NCBI GenBank assembly: GCA_013368375.1
Contig: JAACJP010000015.1
Location: forward strand, 744,001-808,000
Origin: Tricholomella constricta
Taxonomy: Eukaryota > Basidiomycota > Agaricomycetes > Agaricales > Lyophyllaceae
Length of the DNA: 64,000 nt
Direction: 5' to 3'
Part shown: positions 11,545 to 22,547 of the stretch, one piece after another
Layout: each line of letters opens with the position of its first letter
Position numbering within the stretch: position 1 is the first letter of the stretch
Position numbers and translations under genes: made by a program
Notes under the pieces: model-generated
What the model was told of the DNA's origin: nothing
What the model saw: the letters and a program-made list of their open reading frames with translations, nothing else
Database searches by the model: none

Positions 11545-12067
11545 GTAGCGGATCACCCCCCCGTACCTCCCCCCACCCCACGACGCACCCCTCCCCCGTC
11601 TCCATCTCCGTCTCTGTCTCCGGCCACACCCTCGGCGGAAAGCACGACCTCGTGCTATCTGATGACAGCACCGTACACTGGCGTTGCGATGGTGCGCCCT
11701 CCCTCCCTCTCTCTTCCTCTTTCTCTGGCACTGAAAAAACGGCGCCTCTCGTCTGCAGTGGGACCAATGCGGAGGTAAGCCCCGGCCCTCGGATGGAGCT
11801 GTGAATGTGAATGCGACATCTGACGCCTGACGCCTGAACGTTCGTTGATTCGTGGACAGGAAACTCCTACACCGGCCCAAAAGAGTGTGTGCGGGGCGCG
11901 GAGTGTATATACATCAACGAGGTGCGTTGCACTGTGTCAATGCCTTCCTCCATCCTGATGAGCGTTTCTCCTTTTTTTTTTTTTTTTTTTGGGGGGGGGG
12001 GGTGGTCGCGGCGTAGCACTACTCGTCGTGTCAGCCCATATCGCGCGCCGTCGTCGTGTGCAGCTAA
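11545..12067 (+). pseudogene. Orphan CBM1 cellulose-binding tail (gene remnant or unfinished gene)
   Basis: Four plus-strand exons join in frame: 11545-11691, 11759-11774, 11860-11921 and 12017-12067 (stop TAA). The donors and acceptors are canonical. The first exon is a Pro/Ser/Thr-rich linker ending YTGVAM. The next exons restore a fungal-type CBM1: WDQCGGNSYTGPKECVRG, then AECIYINE, then HYSSCQP. The Cys spacing CGG-x4-G-x3-C-x5-C fits the CBM1 pattern. Two consensus positions differ (usual Tyr is His, usual Gln before the last Cys is Ser). Ten residues follow the last pattern Cys before the stop. I find no catalytic domain upstream: the linker exon is preceded at once by an in-frame stop, and 10.6-11.5 kb has no enzyme motif. 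So this is most likely the 3' remnant of a secreted carbohydrate-active enzyme; which family is unknown. The third intron holds a poly-T/poly-G run. Confidence 0.6.
11972..12002 (+). repeat. Poly-T then poly-G homopolymer run
   Basis: About 19 T directly followed by about 12 G, inside the last predicted intron of the CBM1 relic. Its exact length may be an assembly or sequencing issue. Confidence 0.9.
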
Positions 12068-13500
12068 GCTGGAGCCGTGGTTTTTGAGTTGCGGCATTGC
12101 GTATTGCATATTATTATTAGGGCTGCCATTGTGCCGCCGCGTCGGTTCGGTTGTTAGCATGACTAGGCTCCGGCTTCGTCCAGTCCCCCTCCTCCCCTCC
12201 CCCCACACCAACCAGATTTTGAAACACAAGTTTTTTTTCTCGCTGATTGAAGAGGGAAGACGACGCATACATAGTATTGAGAAAGACGCTGCAGTGCAGG
12301 GTGGCCGTGTGACATTGTATTGCAAGTTCGGGTGGCCCACAGTCACCAGATGCTGGGCGCGTTGAGGGCGTCCCCACATGCGCGCGGGGAAGGCAGCCAG
12401 CCAGCCAGCGGTTGTTCACGTTGGGTGGGTGCCCTCACCTATCCTGTGCGCGTTGAGTACGCTCCCATGCGCGCGTCCTGCCGCCGCGGAAACAAACAAG
12501 TAAGCAGTCAGCCTGAAATAGATTGTTCAACCAATGTTAGAGACTCACCGACAGGTCCGCCGGACCATCCGCTCTGTACTTCTATACTGCGAGGTCTAGG
12601 ATACTACGATAGATGCACCTGTTCCGTATTTCTGTTTACGGAAAAATAAGTAGTAAGCGACCGCGCGAGGGCGGGCTATGGAGGTGCACTGTGTCGGTGT
12701 CGGTGCTGTTGCCCTCTCAAGAAGGGAACTTTAAGGAATGCGAGGTGGATTAAGCTGAGCAGGGAGTGGAATTCGACTTGACTGGCTTGGTAAGAGGACT
12801 GACTTTTTGAAATAGTATCATCCGTGGACTTTACGATTGCGTTCTCGTGTGACCGTCGATTGGGAGTTAGTGCTATACATGAAAGAAGGGAGATGTTCAC
12901 AAGACAGATGCAGTACAGCGGCCACTTTAGATACGGTCCGGCAGCCACGAGGATAGATGGAGCGAACGGCTAGGCGTCGTGGCGAGGTATCTAAAATTAT
13001 GCGCACGCATCGATGGCCGTAAATTTCGGGAAGGCGGGGCGCGAACTTGAGTCTGCAGCAATGGACTGGACTGTTCAGGTCTTTTGAGATATTTCCTTTC
13101 CGATCTGAAAAAGGGATACGATACCATGATTACCTCAGCTGTCCTTGGGCAAGGAGGTGAGCGCCGCTCGTGTGCCACTTGGAAAAGCGACGTTAATCGA
13201 AGATGGCAAGGTATACGACGTCTAGTTGCCCCCGCCTAATTTAGGGTGGAAAGAAAGACCTTGGAGCGGCGCTTTAGGAACTTGCGCTTTTGTTGTCCAC
13301 CTCCATAACGTTTCCAAGAAGTACCGCCACTCAACCCATGGCCAGGCAAAGAGGTCCTCGCCGACAGAACATTCACAGGAAAGGCAATGGCAAGTGAGTA
13401 GATAAAAGCAGTTCAACGAACCAAGAAGCCTAAACAGTCTGGCCAAAAATCGACGCTTTGGTTTGCTGGCCAAAGCAGAGACAATGGGAGAGGAGAGCCA
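12068..13500. other. Intergenic, nothing recognised
   Basis: Short unrelated frames only, no motif, no repeat beyond short simple sequence. The right edge leads into the promoter block shared with the second paralogue. Confidence 0.5.
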
Positions 13501-13712
13501 TCAACACGTGGAGATTGAGGCCGCGATAAAGAACAACATAGAATGGGTCGGCGCGCCTTGAACCAAAAGAACTTGAGCTCCGCGATCCTGGCTCCGCTCG
13601 GCGTCTGTTTATCTCGCCTCGTTACCTCCCCCCACATAGCATTTCCGCCCTCCTTCCCCAATCATCCATCATCCATACATACATACTCCTCCTACGCGAG
13701 GAACAGCCGCTC
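13501..13712 (+). promoter_or_regulatory. Upstream region conserved between two paralogues (copy A)
   Basis: The block begins CAACACGTGGAGATTGA and continues with a GAGCTCCGCGATC-like block, GCTCCGCTC, CTGTTT, a CGCCTCGTTACCTCC block and a pyrimidine-rich leader. The same ordered blocks, diverged in between, precede the paralogous gene at 17790. CACGTG is a palindromic E-box core. Conservation of spacing as well as sequence suggests duplicated, retained control elements. The regulator is unknown. Confidence 0.6.
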
Positions 13713-15236
13713 ATGGTATATCAAGGTACAAACCGTCCTCGCGAAGACGACGAACAAGCCATCGCCTCACTTGTATCGTTCCAGCCTCGCGCCGGGTCCG
13801 CGAAAATGCCACAGCTTCAAATGCCACTGCCATTTGACCATCCCGGGGAGGCAGCACCTGCGTTGCAGGAGACGTCGACGTACCCAGATAGCCAGAGCGA
13901 CGACGACGACGCTGGCGAAGAGGCGCGCGCTTCGAAGCGCAGGAACATGATGAATGTAGACGAGCGCCGTCAGCTTCTCGAGTCTGATGCCTGGTGTGCC
14001 CGGGTCGAGCCCAAGCGCGTATTATGCTTGGGCTGCAAGCGATGGTTGAAGCTCGACCAGCGTTCACTGTACTTTTCGGGCCTGTGGCTGAAGCATCGAG
14101 ATAAGTGCGCGGCCATCAAGAGGCTTAAGGGTGAAGCTGTTATCCAGGTATTATGGCTGCTGTACTGTGCTGAATACACGCCGGGTGAGCTGATAGGAAA
14201 TTGTCCTGATTTGCAGAAAAAAAGGAGAACTAAAGGCACCGCAACGAAGAAGGCGGTCACGGGGCGTACCGTCAAAGCCACTGCAACGAGACAGACCCGC
14301 CAGCTTGCGATTGCGAAAATTAAATCAGAGGAGCCTGTAGCTCTAGCTCAAAGTGGAGACCCGGACCCCGAGGCGACGACGGAAATGCAGGAAGCCCAGG
14401 ACATGCCTCCCACTATTCCCGATGCACCCTCAGCTAGTGGCAGCCGTGGCGGCCAGGCTTCACCGCACAGCCAGATCGCTGCGCCGCAGGTGGCCTCCCC
14501 GCCAGCTTATGGTGCCCCAGCGTCGTACGGCCACTGGGCAAGGATCTTCTATCCTTCAAGTCGCGGCATATCCCCCGCAACGAACACGGAATCCAGCCTT
14601 CTGCCATACGAAAGCTTTGTCCCCGTCGCACCTGCACTGCATTTCAGATACGATGTCGATGACTCACGTATATCAGAGGTCCCAGCTAGCGTCCCAAGGC
14701 GGATCGTAAACGATTGGCCGAACTTTGGCGATCGCATTCTGGTTCGGGATCAGCTTCAAAACCAGATCGCGGGTGGTTATGATGCTACGGGGTCTTATTA
14801 TGCGCAAACAGGGCTCATGGGTCCTGGGGTTCCCTACGCACGACCATCGACAATCAACAGTGGGCGGCATGAACCCAGCAGGGCGCTAACCCCCTACGAC
14901 GAAGACGATTTCCTCTACGAAGCGGAGATTTACGACGAAGAGCATTATTATCAGAATGGGGTATTTGCACCTGGTAAGACCATTTCGTTCAATTTTATAA
15001 CATCCGTGGAGTAATATGCTGACCGCTTTTACACACCTGCAGAGATACCAGGAGAATGCCCTACCACTCCATGCCACCACCGTTACCGGTTCTCCACACG
15101 GCATGAGCTGGACGCCTACTTTGACGGCACTATCATCGAGGCGATAGCAGTGAATGCGCCTCCCGTCGATCCGGATGTCATGAATGGTGCCCGGTGCCTC
15201 ACGTTATTGGCAGCAAGGATACGCCAAAGAGGATAG
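13713..15236 (+). CDS. C2HC-finger hypothetical protein, paralogue A
   Basis: Exons 13713-14147, 14217-14973 and 15043-15236; junctions close in frame to 461 aa. Order of parts: a variable acidic N-terminus (DDDDAGEE), the NVDERRQLLESDAW segment, then a putative zinc finger with Cys105, Cys108, His128 and Cys132 (C-x2-C-x19-H-x3-C) holding the core CKRWLKLDQRSLYFSGLW. Next comes a basic stretch (KKRRTKGTATKK), a long disordered middle, and a conserved C-terminal part that ends across intron 2: NGVFAP, then RFSTRHELDAYFDG and PDVMNGARCL. The finger is BED-like in spacing, so DNA binding is plausible but unproven. Both introns sit at the same places as in paralogue B (17790), and the promoter is conserved too. 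A third, ruined copy lies at 39.3-40.5 kb. I do not recognise a named family. Confidence 0.8.
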
Positions 15237-15709
15237 TCCAGGTTCACCACAAGAGTAGTGCTGCGCGGCCATGAATGATGGGATGATTGAAAGCTGTACA
15301 CAACAGCGTCACGTACCGAGTTTCTTCTTCATATTGTGTGTATAATAATCCTTTCACGACAAATTACTATGTGACGTTGATCATCGAAATTGGGCATCAA
15401 TGACATCGTAAAAGAATGACATGCCTTTCTTTGAGCGAATTTATAAGCGTTTGCTTCAAGTACTTTGCTCGAAGGAGGCCTTGCCGTTGTATTGCTCGAG
15501 AGTATCTGTTTTCGCTTTCGGGTGGCTGTGTCGGCTTACGTGGTATTTGAAGTCCACTCATGATCATCATATCATCGACTGATACTACTTACGTTGGTGT
15601 TGCACGCCCTCGAGCTTAAAGCTTAAGAGGTGAGAGCTACAGACCAAAGTTACCAGTTTCCAGTCCTTTCATGTTAATATTTCGGCTACGTACGCCATGC
15701 TTCAGATGA

Positions 15710-16711
15710 TTACGATGTCGTCTTTCGAAACGTCGTGATCAACGATTCCCAAACCAATGTAGGCTCCTCGATCAGTGCCTGAACAACAGCCTCTACCAAT
15801 CTCCCTTCGCCACATGCTTTCCGTTCATCCTCACTCCACTGCCAAGTAAACACATCGAACAGACCCTCTAGCGGCTGCATGAAAGCCCTGATTTCTTCCC
15901 TATCCTTCAACTCCATCGTAAACGAGTGTTCCTCGATCTGTATAGTGGCAGCATCGACATCCGGAATTTCTTGAAGTTGCTGACGCGTCCATGAAGCCTC
16001 GAAAAGCCGACCTGTGCGGGTCATGAAAGGAAGTGGGTCAGGAAGAGAGGTGGGTGCGCCAGGGATGCGAGAAATTGCAACACGGAAGGCGGGAAGCCAA
16101 CCAGCTTTGACCCAGTTGGTCATGCCGATCGTACCTCCCGGCTTGGCAACTCGAACGCACTCTACACATCGCCTTTCAGGTGGCTTCTCGGTGCAAATCT
16201 AGAATCACACGCGTACCACGAAGACCTTTGAGCGGCTCCGGAAAGCTTTGGAAACCGAAATTGGTGAAGACGTAATCGAAATGATCAGCAGCAATCATAT
16301 CCATCGCCTGTGCTCAGATCGGAGATCACTCTTAAGGTAATAAGAGAAATATCAGTGCACCTGTCCATCCAACACCCTAGCCTCGGCGTCTATACCTTCC
16401 ATCTGCGCAATCCGTTCCTTCACAGATTCCACCATCTGTGGCGAGAAATCGCCACACACGAGCTTCAGGCGCCCGTCCTTTCCTGCCAACGCCTTATGGA
16501 GAGCAACGACTACGACCCCTGTGCCACACGCGTTATCCAAAACCTCGAGTTCAGCATCTTCGTTATCCAGGCCTGAAAGAATTCCGGCCTGACGGATCAT
16601 CGCCTCTGCGGGGGGACCAGTAGCACGCTCGGCCGATTCATAGTTCTTCGCAATGTCTTTGCCTGCAAAGAATTTATTGAGGTCTTGGGCAGCTGTGGTG
16701 TCTGAAGACAT
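15710..16711 (-). CDS. Class I SAM-dependent methyltransferase
   Basis: Minus-strand exons 16711-16361, 16307-16217 and 16161-15710; the 53- and 55-nt introns close in frame to 297 aa. The fold is recognised by motif I (EVLDNACGTGVV, about residues 56-67), an acidic motif II region (LKLVCGDFSPQMV), the DYVFTNFGFQSFPEPLKGLR segment, and ECVRVAKPGGTIGMTNW, the usual post-motif after the catalytic core. The second junction is confirmed because it rebuilds LREC-VRVAKPGG. This group of fungal methyltransferases acts on small molecules or is uncharacterised; the substrate cannot be told from sequence. The gene lies between the two C2HC-finger paralogues on the opposite strand, so it was either inserted there or spared by the duplication. 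Confidence 0.85.
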
Positions 16712-17602
16712 GATTGCGAAGGGCGCCGATTATATCGAGAATGGTATTCACAGGGTTAGTCTTTATACTGCTTGACTGCGTTACGTAAGAAGGACTGGAA
16801 TCTGGGATCACGAGCTCGCCGGGAGGACCGCGTCAGTCACTGTTTTCCACGCACAGGCAAACTGCCATCAAGCACCGCGTCTATATCACAAATTTCGGAG
16901 AGGTTATGAAAGATACATAATTATGTAAGGGGCAGGATTTAGCCTCAGAGATCATCAATGTGCTGTGTATGGAATTACCCGGGCCGGCGTCTGATGATGC
17001 AGATGATACCTTATCTCGAGTTGTGCACGCATTTATCTACGTGGTGATGCTCAAAGTCACAGAAGCGAATCAGTGGAATATCGCGTCGGGGACGGTAACC
17101 GAGCGAGCTGATATCACCGTGAACTAGAAGTTACATGGATCTATTCATGTCCTGGAACGGCCAAGTTCTTCAGCCTTCTTTGACGACGCCTTGTTCTATG
17201 GACTCAATACGGACTGGTCACTGAGATTTTCTCAGCACGTGTAGATCAGTCTTATCTCGACTGATGCTCCGATATAGCTCGAGTAAGAAAAATGTAAGGG
17301 TCCGAATTCGAAACAACGTCTGACACTAAGATGACGCCAAACAGAGAGAAAATAGACAGAATGGCATTTCAAAATGGAGCTGTGGAGTGCCCCACGACGA
17401 CAGGGAATCGCCGGCGTTTATGAATCTATCCACATCGTTTTGGAAGCCTTTTCCAGCATCTGAAGGAATGAGAATGGCAAACCCTAAGATCATAATGATG
17501 AGTATGAAATATATATTACTGAACACCACAGTGTAGACGATCTGACCTACTTTTTCCGCTAGATCTTCCTTACAGCATATGCACAAGCGTGGTTATGGGA
17601 CA
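16712..17602. other. Intergenic, no supported gene
   Basis: A minus-strand frame at 17326-17586 contains a hydrophobic stretch but no motif. I treat it as chance. A possible TATA-like ATATAATC lies about 25 nt upstream of the methyltransferase ATG. Confidence 0.45.
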
Positions 17603-17789
17603 CCAACACGTGGAGATTGATTGCTGATGAAAATCGTCAGGCGGTGGTTTAACTATAACACTTCAGCTCCGCGATCACAGCTCCGCTCAATGGCTGTTTT
17701 CGTCGCGGCCTCGCTACCTCCACTTACACCGCCTTCCCTTGCTATTCAACATACCATCTATCCGTCCCAAGCCAGAGGATCATCCGATC
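17603..17789 (+). promoter_or_regulatory. Upstream region conserved between two paralogues (copy B)
   Basis: Carries the same ordered blocks as 13501-13712: CCAACACGTGGAGATTGA, CAGCTCCGCGATC, CAGCTCCGCTC, GGCTGTTTTCGTCGC and CCTCGCTACCTCC, before a pyrimidine-rich leader. Confidence 0.6.
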
Positions 17790-19369
17790 ATGGGCCGTCG
17801 ACACCCACCTACTTCTCGCGCGAACGGTAAAGCAAGCATCGCAAGAGCTGCCGCATCACTTCCCCTTCCCAAAGGTGTAAAAATACGACAAGCGCTTACG
17901 CCACTCAAGGTTTCACCACCCAGTCCCGCAGTACTCGCGCAGCCTCCAGTGCAGAAAGGACAGAAGAACCAACATGGGGACGATGAGGACGAGGAGGAAC
18001 GCCGAAAGCGCAAGAATATCATGGACATGCACGAACGCCGCCGGCAGCTCGAGGCTGATAGTTGGGCCACTGCTGTGGAGGCGAAGCGCGTGAAATGTCG
18101 CGGGTGCCACCGGTGGCTCAAGCTTGACCAGCGCTCGATGTACTATCGGGGCCTCTGGGACAAGCACCGTGACCAATGCAACGCTATCAAGTCCTTCAAG
18201 GGTGAACATGTCCCCGAGGTATCCTTGCGCCGCATTGCGCTCTCATGCCGGTGAGCTAACACGTGGGACACATCTTACAGAGAACGAGAAAGTCAAGAGG
18301 CACCGGAATTGTTGCGAAGAGGAAGAGCGGGTCTACTCCAGTCCGCTCAAAGGTTAAGGTCACCGAGATGCACGGAAAGGCCATTGCGACTCTTGATCCC
18401 CCTGCAAAACGGACCGATCAAGGGCCAGCTGAAGCTATACATGTCGAGAACGCCATCAAGCAAGCGCACGAGCACTCCTTACGTGGATTCCAGGAGGATC
18501 CAACGGTAGCGGCCGAGTGGCGCTCGTCTATAACTCACAGTGGCCAAGCTTCCTTCGCGTCAAATGTTATGATGTTCGATACCACGCGGGCAGCGTTGCC
18601 GAATCATAGTCCATTAGGGATCTCCAAGGGCGGGGAAAGGACGATGCGCCCCGCCTGGAAGGGGTTAGTCGCGGACGACGATACAGCAACTTGGAACGGA
18701 CTGGACAATCCAGTGATCAATGGTCATCGTAATAATTTGCACCTATATGGAAGGAGCCTTGACGATCGAAATGTTCGCGCTGGATCCATGATTGACACGT
18801 CTCGTGAACTTGAGCTGACAGCGGTCGTTCCAGTCGAGGACCAGGTTGTGACAGATCATATGACCCCCGAGCACGCACAGCACCGACGCGCAGACGCTCC
18901 AACAGCATTATGGGATCAGTATACGCTCACCGACCTCATGGGCCCAGGACTCGCGGCATGGAACTATCCAAAGTCAATCGCAGTCGCCAGCAGTGAGAAG
19001 TCCTTCCGAGGCAATGCTGCCAGAGCACCGGACTTCTATGGGTACCATGATGGGGCCTACATCACAAATAGTCCTGTGAATCGGTGTTGCAACGATGGGG
19101 TGTTCGCACCTGGTAAGTTATCCGTCCTCGGGATGCTCTATCTGAAGCTCAGGAGTTTGCCTACACGAGTAGAAATGCCCTACAACTGTCCTAGGATTCC
19201 GTGCAATCACCGATTCCGCTTCTCCCTGCAGAATGAGCTGGACACCTATTTCGATGGTGCCAATGTCGAATCTATGTCAAAGATCGTGCCGCCTATCGAG
19301 CCGGATGTCTTGAACGGCGCTCGATGCTTGGTATCGTTGTCCACGAGGCTCCACCATCAAAGAAAGTGA
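17790..19369 (+). CDS. C2HC-finger hypothetical protein, paralogue B
   Basis: Exons 17790-18218, 18281-19112 and 19173-19369; all junctions close in frame to 485 aa. ATG at 17790 is the first ATG in the frame. Parts match paralogue A (13713): basic/acidic N-terminus, MDMHERRRQLEADSW, then the finger Cys103, Cys106, His126, Cys130 with core CHRWLKLDQRSMYYRGLW, a basic segment after intron 1, a diverged middle, and the C-terminal block NDGVFAP, EMPYNCPRIPC, HRFRFSLQNELDTYFDG, PDVLNGARCL. The middle third is poorly conserved. That is typical of fast evolution outside two constrained ends. Function unknown; a zinc-dependent DNA or protein contact is inferred from the finger spacing alone. Confidence 0.8.
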
Positions 19370-22300
19370 AGTGAATACTTGAAGGGCTATGAGAGGAACT
19401 AGGTATAGGCCGAATCGAGCTTTGACCACAGGGTTTCAAATTATTGCTCCTATATCTCTGTTGGATATGTTCTGCTGTCAAGTAATTTATGAGGCTGGCT
19501 TCGATGGAGCGTCAGAAAATTCTTCTGAATGGAATGATGCTTACCATCGTAAGAACTTGTAATGTCGTCCAATGCAGTAATTTAGGGATATTGCAAGTAA
19601 AGTTGCGAAACTCTGCGCACTTCCTAGTGGTTGGGACGAAAATCAAAATGGCCGCGTTAAGCAGTCGGAAGAGCGTGCGCTTATCAAATTCGGACTCCGT
19701 CGACCGACCATACTACCCCATATGCATACCTGAACTTCCACGGCTCTTTCTTTTTCATGAATCTATATCTATCAAGTCTATAGCCATATCAAACTTTCTT
19801 GAAGGATGTCAGTTACTGAGCGTGGTTTGTGGGATCAGACGTAGGTACGAGCCAACATTTGCAAGCCGGTTGCTTCATTCTGACGCCAGTCGCACCTCTT
19901 TTCGTCCAGAAGTTTGAACGCGGACATCTCATGCATAGAATGATATGTATCTCTTGAAGAACGAGCAATCTCAATGGCTGAATGTGCGTCCATCTTTCCC
20001 ATGTTGCGATTCCATGTACTTTGTCTCGTCAATCGCGATGGGTGACTTGGCCTGTTGAGCAGAGATCTTTGCCTGGACTTAGGAAAAGTTAGCCATGACG
20101 AAAATGGGATATGCGTAGCGTGAAACATGTGTGTAGGTTATCGAGAGGAATTATGATAGAGATGTATGCGGAGTGGGTGAAAGCGCGGAGCGCTTCCCGG
20201 CGTAAGGCAAAGGTCTAACCCCAAACCCCAACGGCCGAGGCGAGCTGCGAGGGTGGGTGGGCATCCAAGACTCGCGTGCTCAGCGAAGGGCCATGAGGTG
20301 AGGACAACCCTTGACTCACACCAGCTTGCTGCGTGAAGGGAATGTTCGAGTTGATAAGGGAGTGGAGGGTGGGGCAAAGAAAAGGAACGAGTAGCCGCTC
20401 ACGACGACGGAGGGCTCGAATGCTCGGGGACATCGAGGTGGCCGGAGGAGAAAAGGATGCCGGCTACTCCCGACGCCCCTACAAAGACTTACATCTAATT
20501 CGCCGGTCGTTCCTCGCTTCGCAATAGATAACAATCTCACACTAGTAATAACTGAGGTGTTAGATCTCACCCACATCCAAACTTATTGCCACGCAACTTA
20601 GCACAGGTGGAGGACCATTATGCATAGGCCGGCGGAACACTGGTTCAACCTTGGCTCGTACCATGACTCATCCTTATCACCTTTTCAATTCGAAGGCATA
20701 ACACACCCACTCTCTCGGGGCACACTCTGGTTGGTTACTAGTTTCGGATGCGCCTTCTTCAGGCTTGCTTGCAGCCATCTCCGATCCTCTATACGTTTTC
20801 CTCGTTTTTCTCTACCCATACAATCCATAACATCTCTAAAAGGCGACATATCACCAACATGGATCTTTCCTCCAGTATTTGGATGGCCAGAACATGTGAT
20901 GTCCCGTCATCCAGAACATTTCGCTGTTTCGAAAGGAATTTCATCGCCACACTCGTGAGTACAACTGGCTTCTCAGGTGCCTATCGTCCCTGCTCTCTTT
21001 CAACGCTGCTTCTGGATTCACGAAAAATTTTGGCGGAAGCTCAAAATTGCCGCGAGTGCTGTTTATTTGATGCTAGGCGCCTATCGCTCTTCGTCCCTCG
21101 AAAAGTCCGTCTTACTATGTCAATATTGGATGTTAATGTTCGATGTTGCTGCTTAGATGACATCTGTCGTGGCTACCTATGTTCTAGGTGGTGAGCCTCC
21201 ACTGGTACTGACTTGGCCCTATATCAATCGATGCGTGCTGCGCAACCCTCTTTGCCTCAGTTCTCCAATGGAACTTTCAATCGTCTTCGAGCCACAACGT
21301 CGTGAATTTTGCTTCCGCTTTAGCCTTTCTGTGTCAACCCAGCATCTAACCACAGTAGCGCAGTGCCAGTCTATCGGTGATTATTGATATCACCGCTCCT
21401 CATAACTGTTGCAATCAGGTTTGGCTACGCGGAGGGAAAGATGGAGTGCAATACAGCCCGCAGCCTGTCTCTTTGAAAAAGTACGGAGCCGCCCTAACTG
21501 CCCTGAGCAGGGTATATACGCCAAGTCAGTAGCTCTTACCTTCCAAGAAGGTCTCGCCACCAAGTGGGCGTCGGCAAAACCGTGTGTGGAAGGCCATATC
21601 CCCGCTGGAGACGGGGAATCTGGAATGGTCTGCGAGGAAGGAGATGTATTGTCGCGTGCCCTTCCTCCGGCTTTCTACGAAAATCAGCGTGACGGATTGC
21701 AACGAGACGTTTGAGACACGGTGCTGAGTGAAAGACTTACAGACCACAAACGGTACTTAAGACGTCTTCTTTGCACGTCGCCGTCACCTTTTGTAAGGCT
21801 CATTTCCCTACATCGGCGCTCTGAAGGTCTGATTTCAAGACAACAGGCAAAGTAAGTACCAGGAATCCTTGGTCCTTGAACGTTTTTCAGCTTTTCAGGT
21901 GGCAGCAGTAGGTTTACAGTCCACTGGTACTTGAGTTGCGAAGTACGTGACTCTTGAGTGACTCTGCAAGCCTGGAGTCCTTGACGTTCTTGGCATCGTA
22001 CGATGCGTCCGTGCCTTGTTTGAGGGCCCAGACCTCCCTCACCAAACGCCTAGACATATTCATATTTCTCCCAAGCGCCCAACTGAACCCCTGAGGCGCC
22101 GTTCGTACATTCAGCAGCGAGTGATGCTTCACCGTTTACCCAGCCATGATAATGGAGCATCCATGTTCCCTCCAGTCAAACATGAAATCCAAGTGGTCAG
22201 ATGTAGAGGATTTTCGGGGGGCTAAGCATCTTTGAAATGAGAATGCTTTCCATTGACCCCGGGGCATCGTTCCGCAGCTGTTTTATGCAACGACCACGTA

Positions 22301-22547
22301 TATCGTGATAGTCAGACATCGAAGGCGCGCTGCAAATTTAAAGTGTACCAGGTGAGAGAAATCGCAGCGGGTGGAACCTTACCTGCCGTCGGCGCATTCA
22401 ATGTCAATCTCAACCCCTGATAAGAGTCGACGATGAGATTTCGGTATCGCAAGGGGGGGGGGGGGGCCGATAGATCGGGTTCGTGGGTCCGGAATGGCAA
22501 TATTAGTAGTTTTAGGTTAGAGTACTAGTCACATCGCAGAAGCCCTA
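19370..22547. other. Gene-poor stretch, nothing recognised
   Basis: Several frames of 80-150 codons are open (for example 20748-21194 and 19489-19917), but none shows a family motif, a credible splice pattern or biased composition. A G run lies at 22454-22467. I see no terminal repeats. Confidence 0.45.

Noticed and set aside
11600..11692. Second open plus-strand frame (SVSVSGHTLGGKHDLVLSDD)
   Set aside because: It reads well but its phase does not fit the splice into the CBM1 exons, whereas the alternative frame gives a linker that fits.
11170..11880. 236-codon minus-strand frame
   Set aside because: The plus strand here encodes the CBM1 linker and module with canonical introns; the minus frame has no motif.
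17326..17586. Small hydrophobic minus-strand frame
   Set aside because: A single hydrophobic stretch in AT-rich DNA, no family, no start context.
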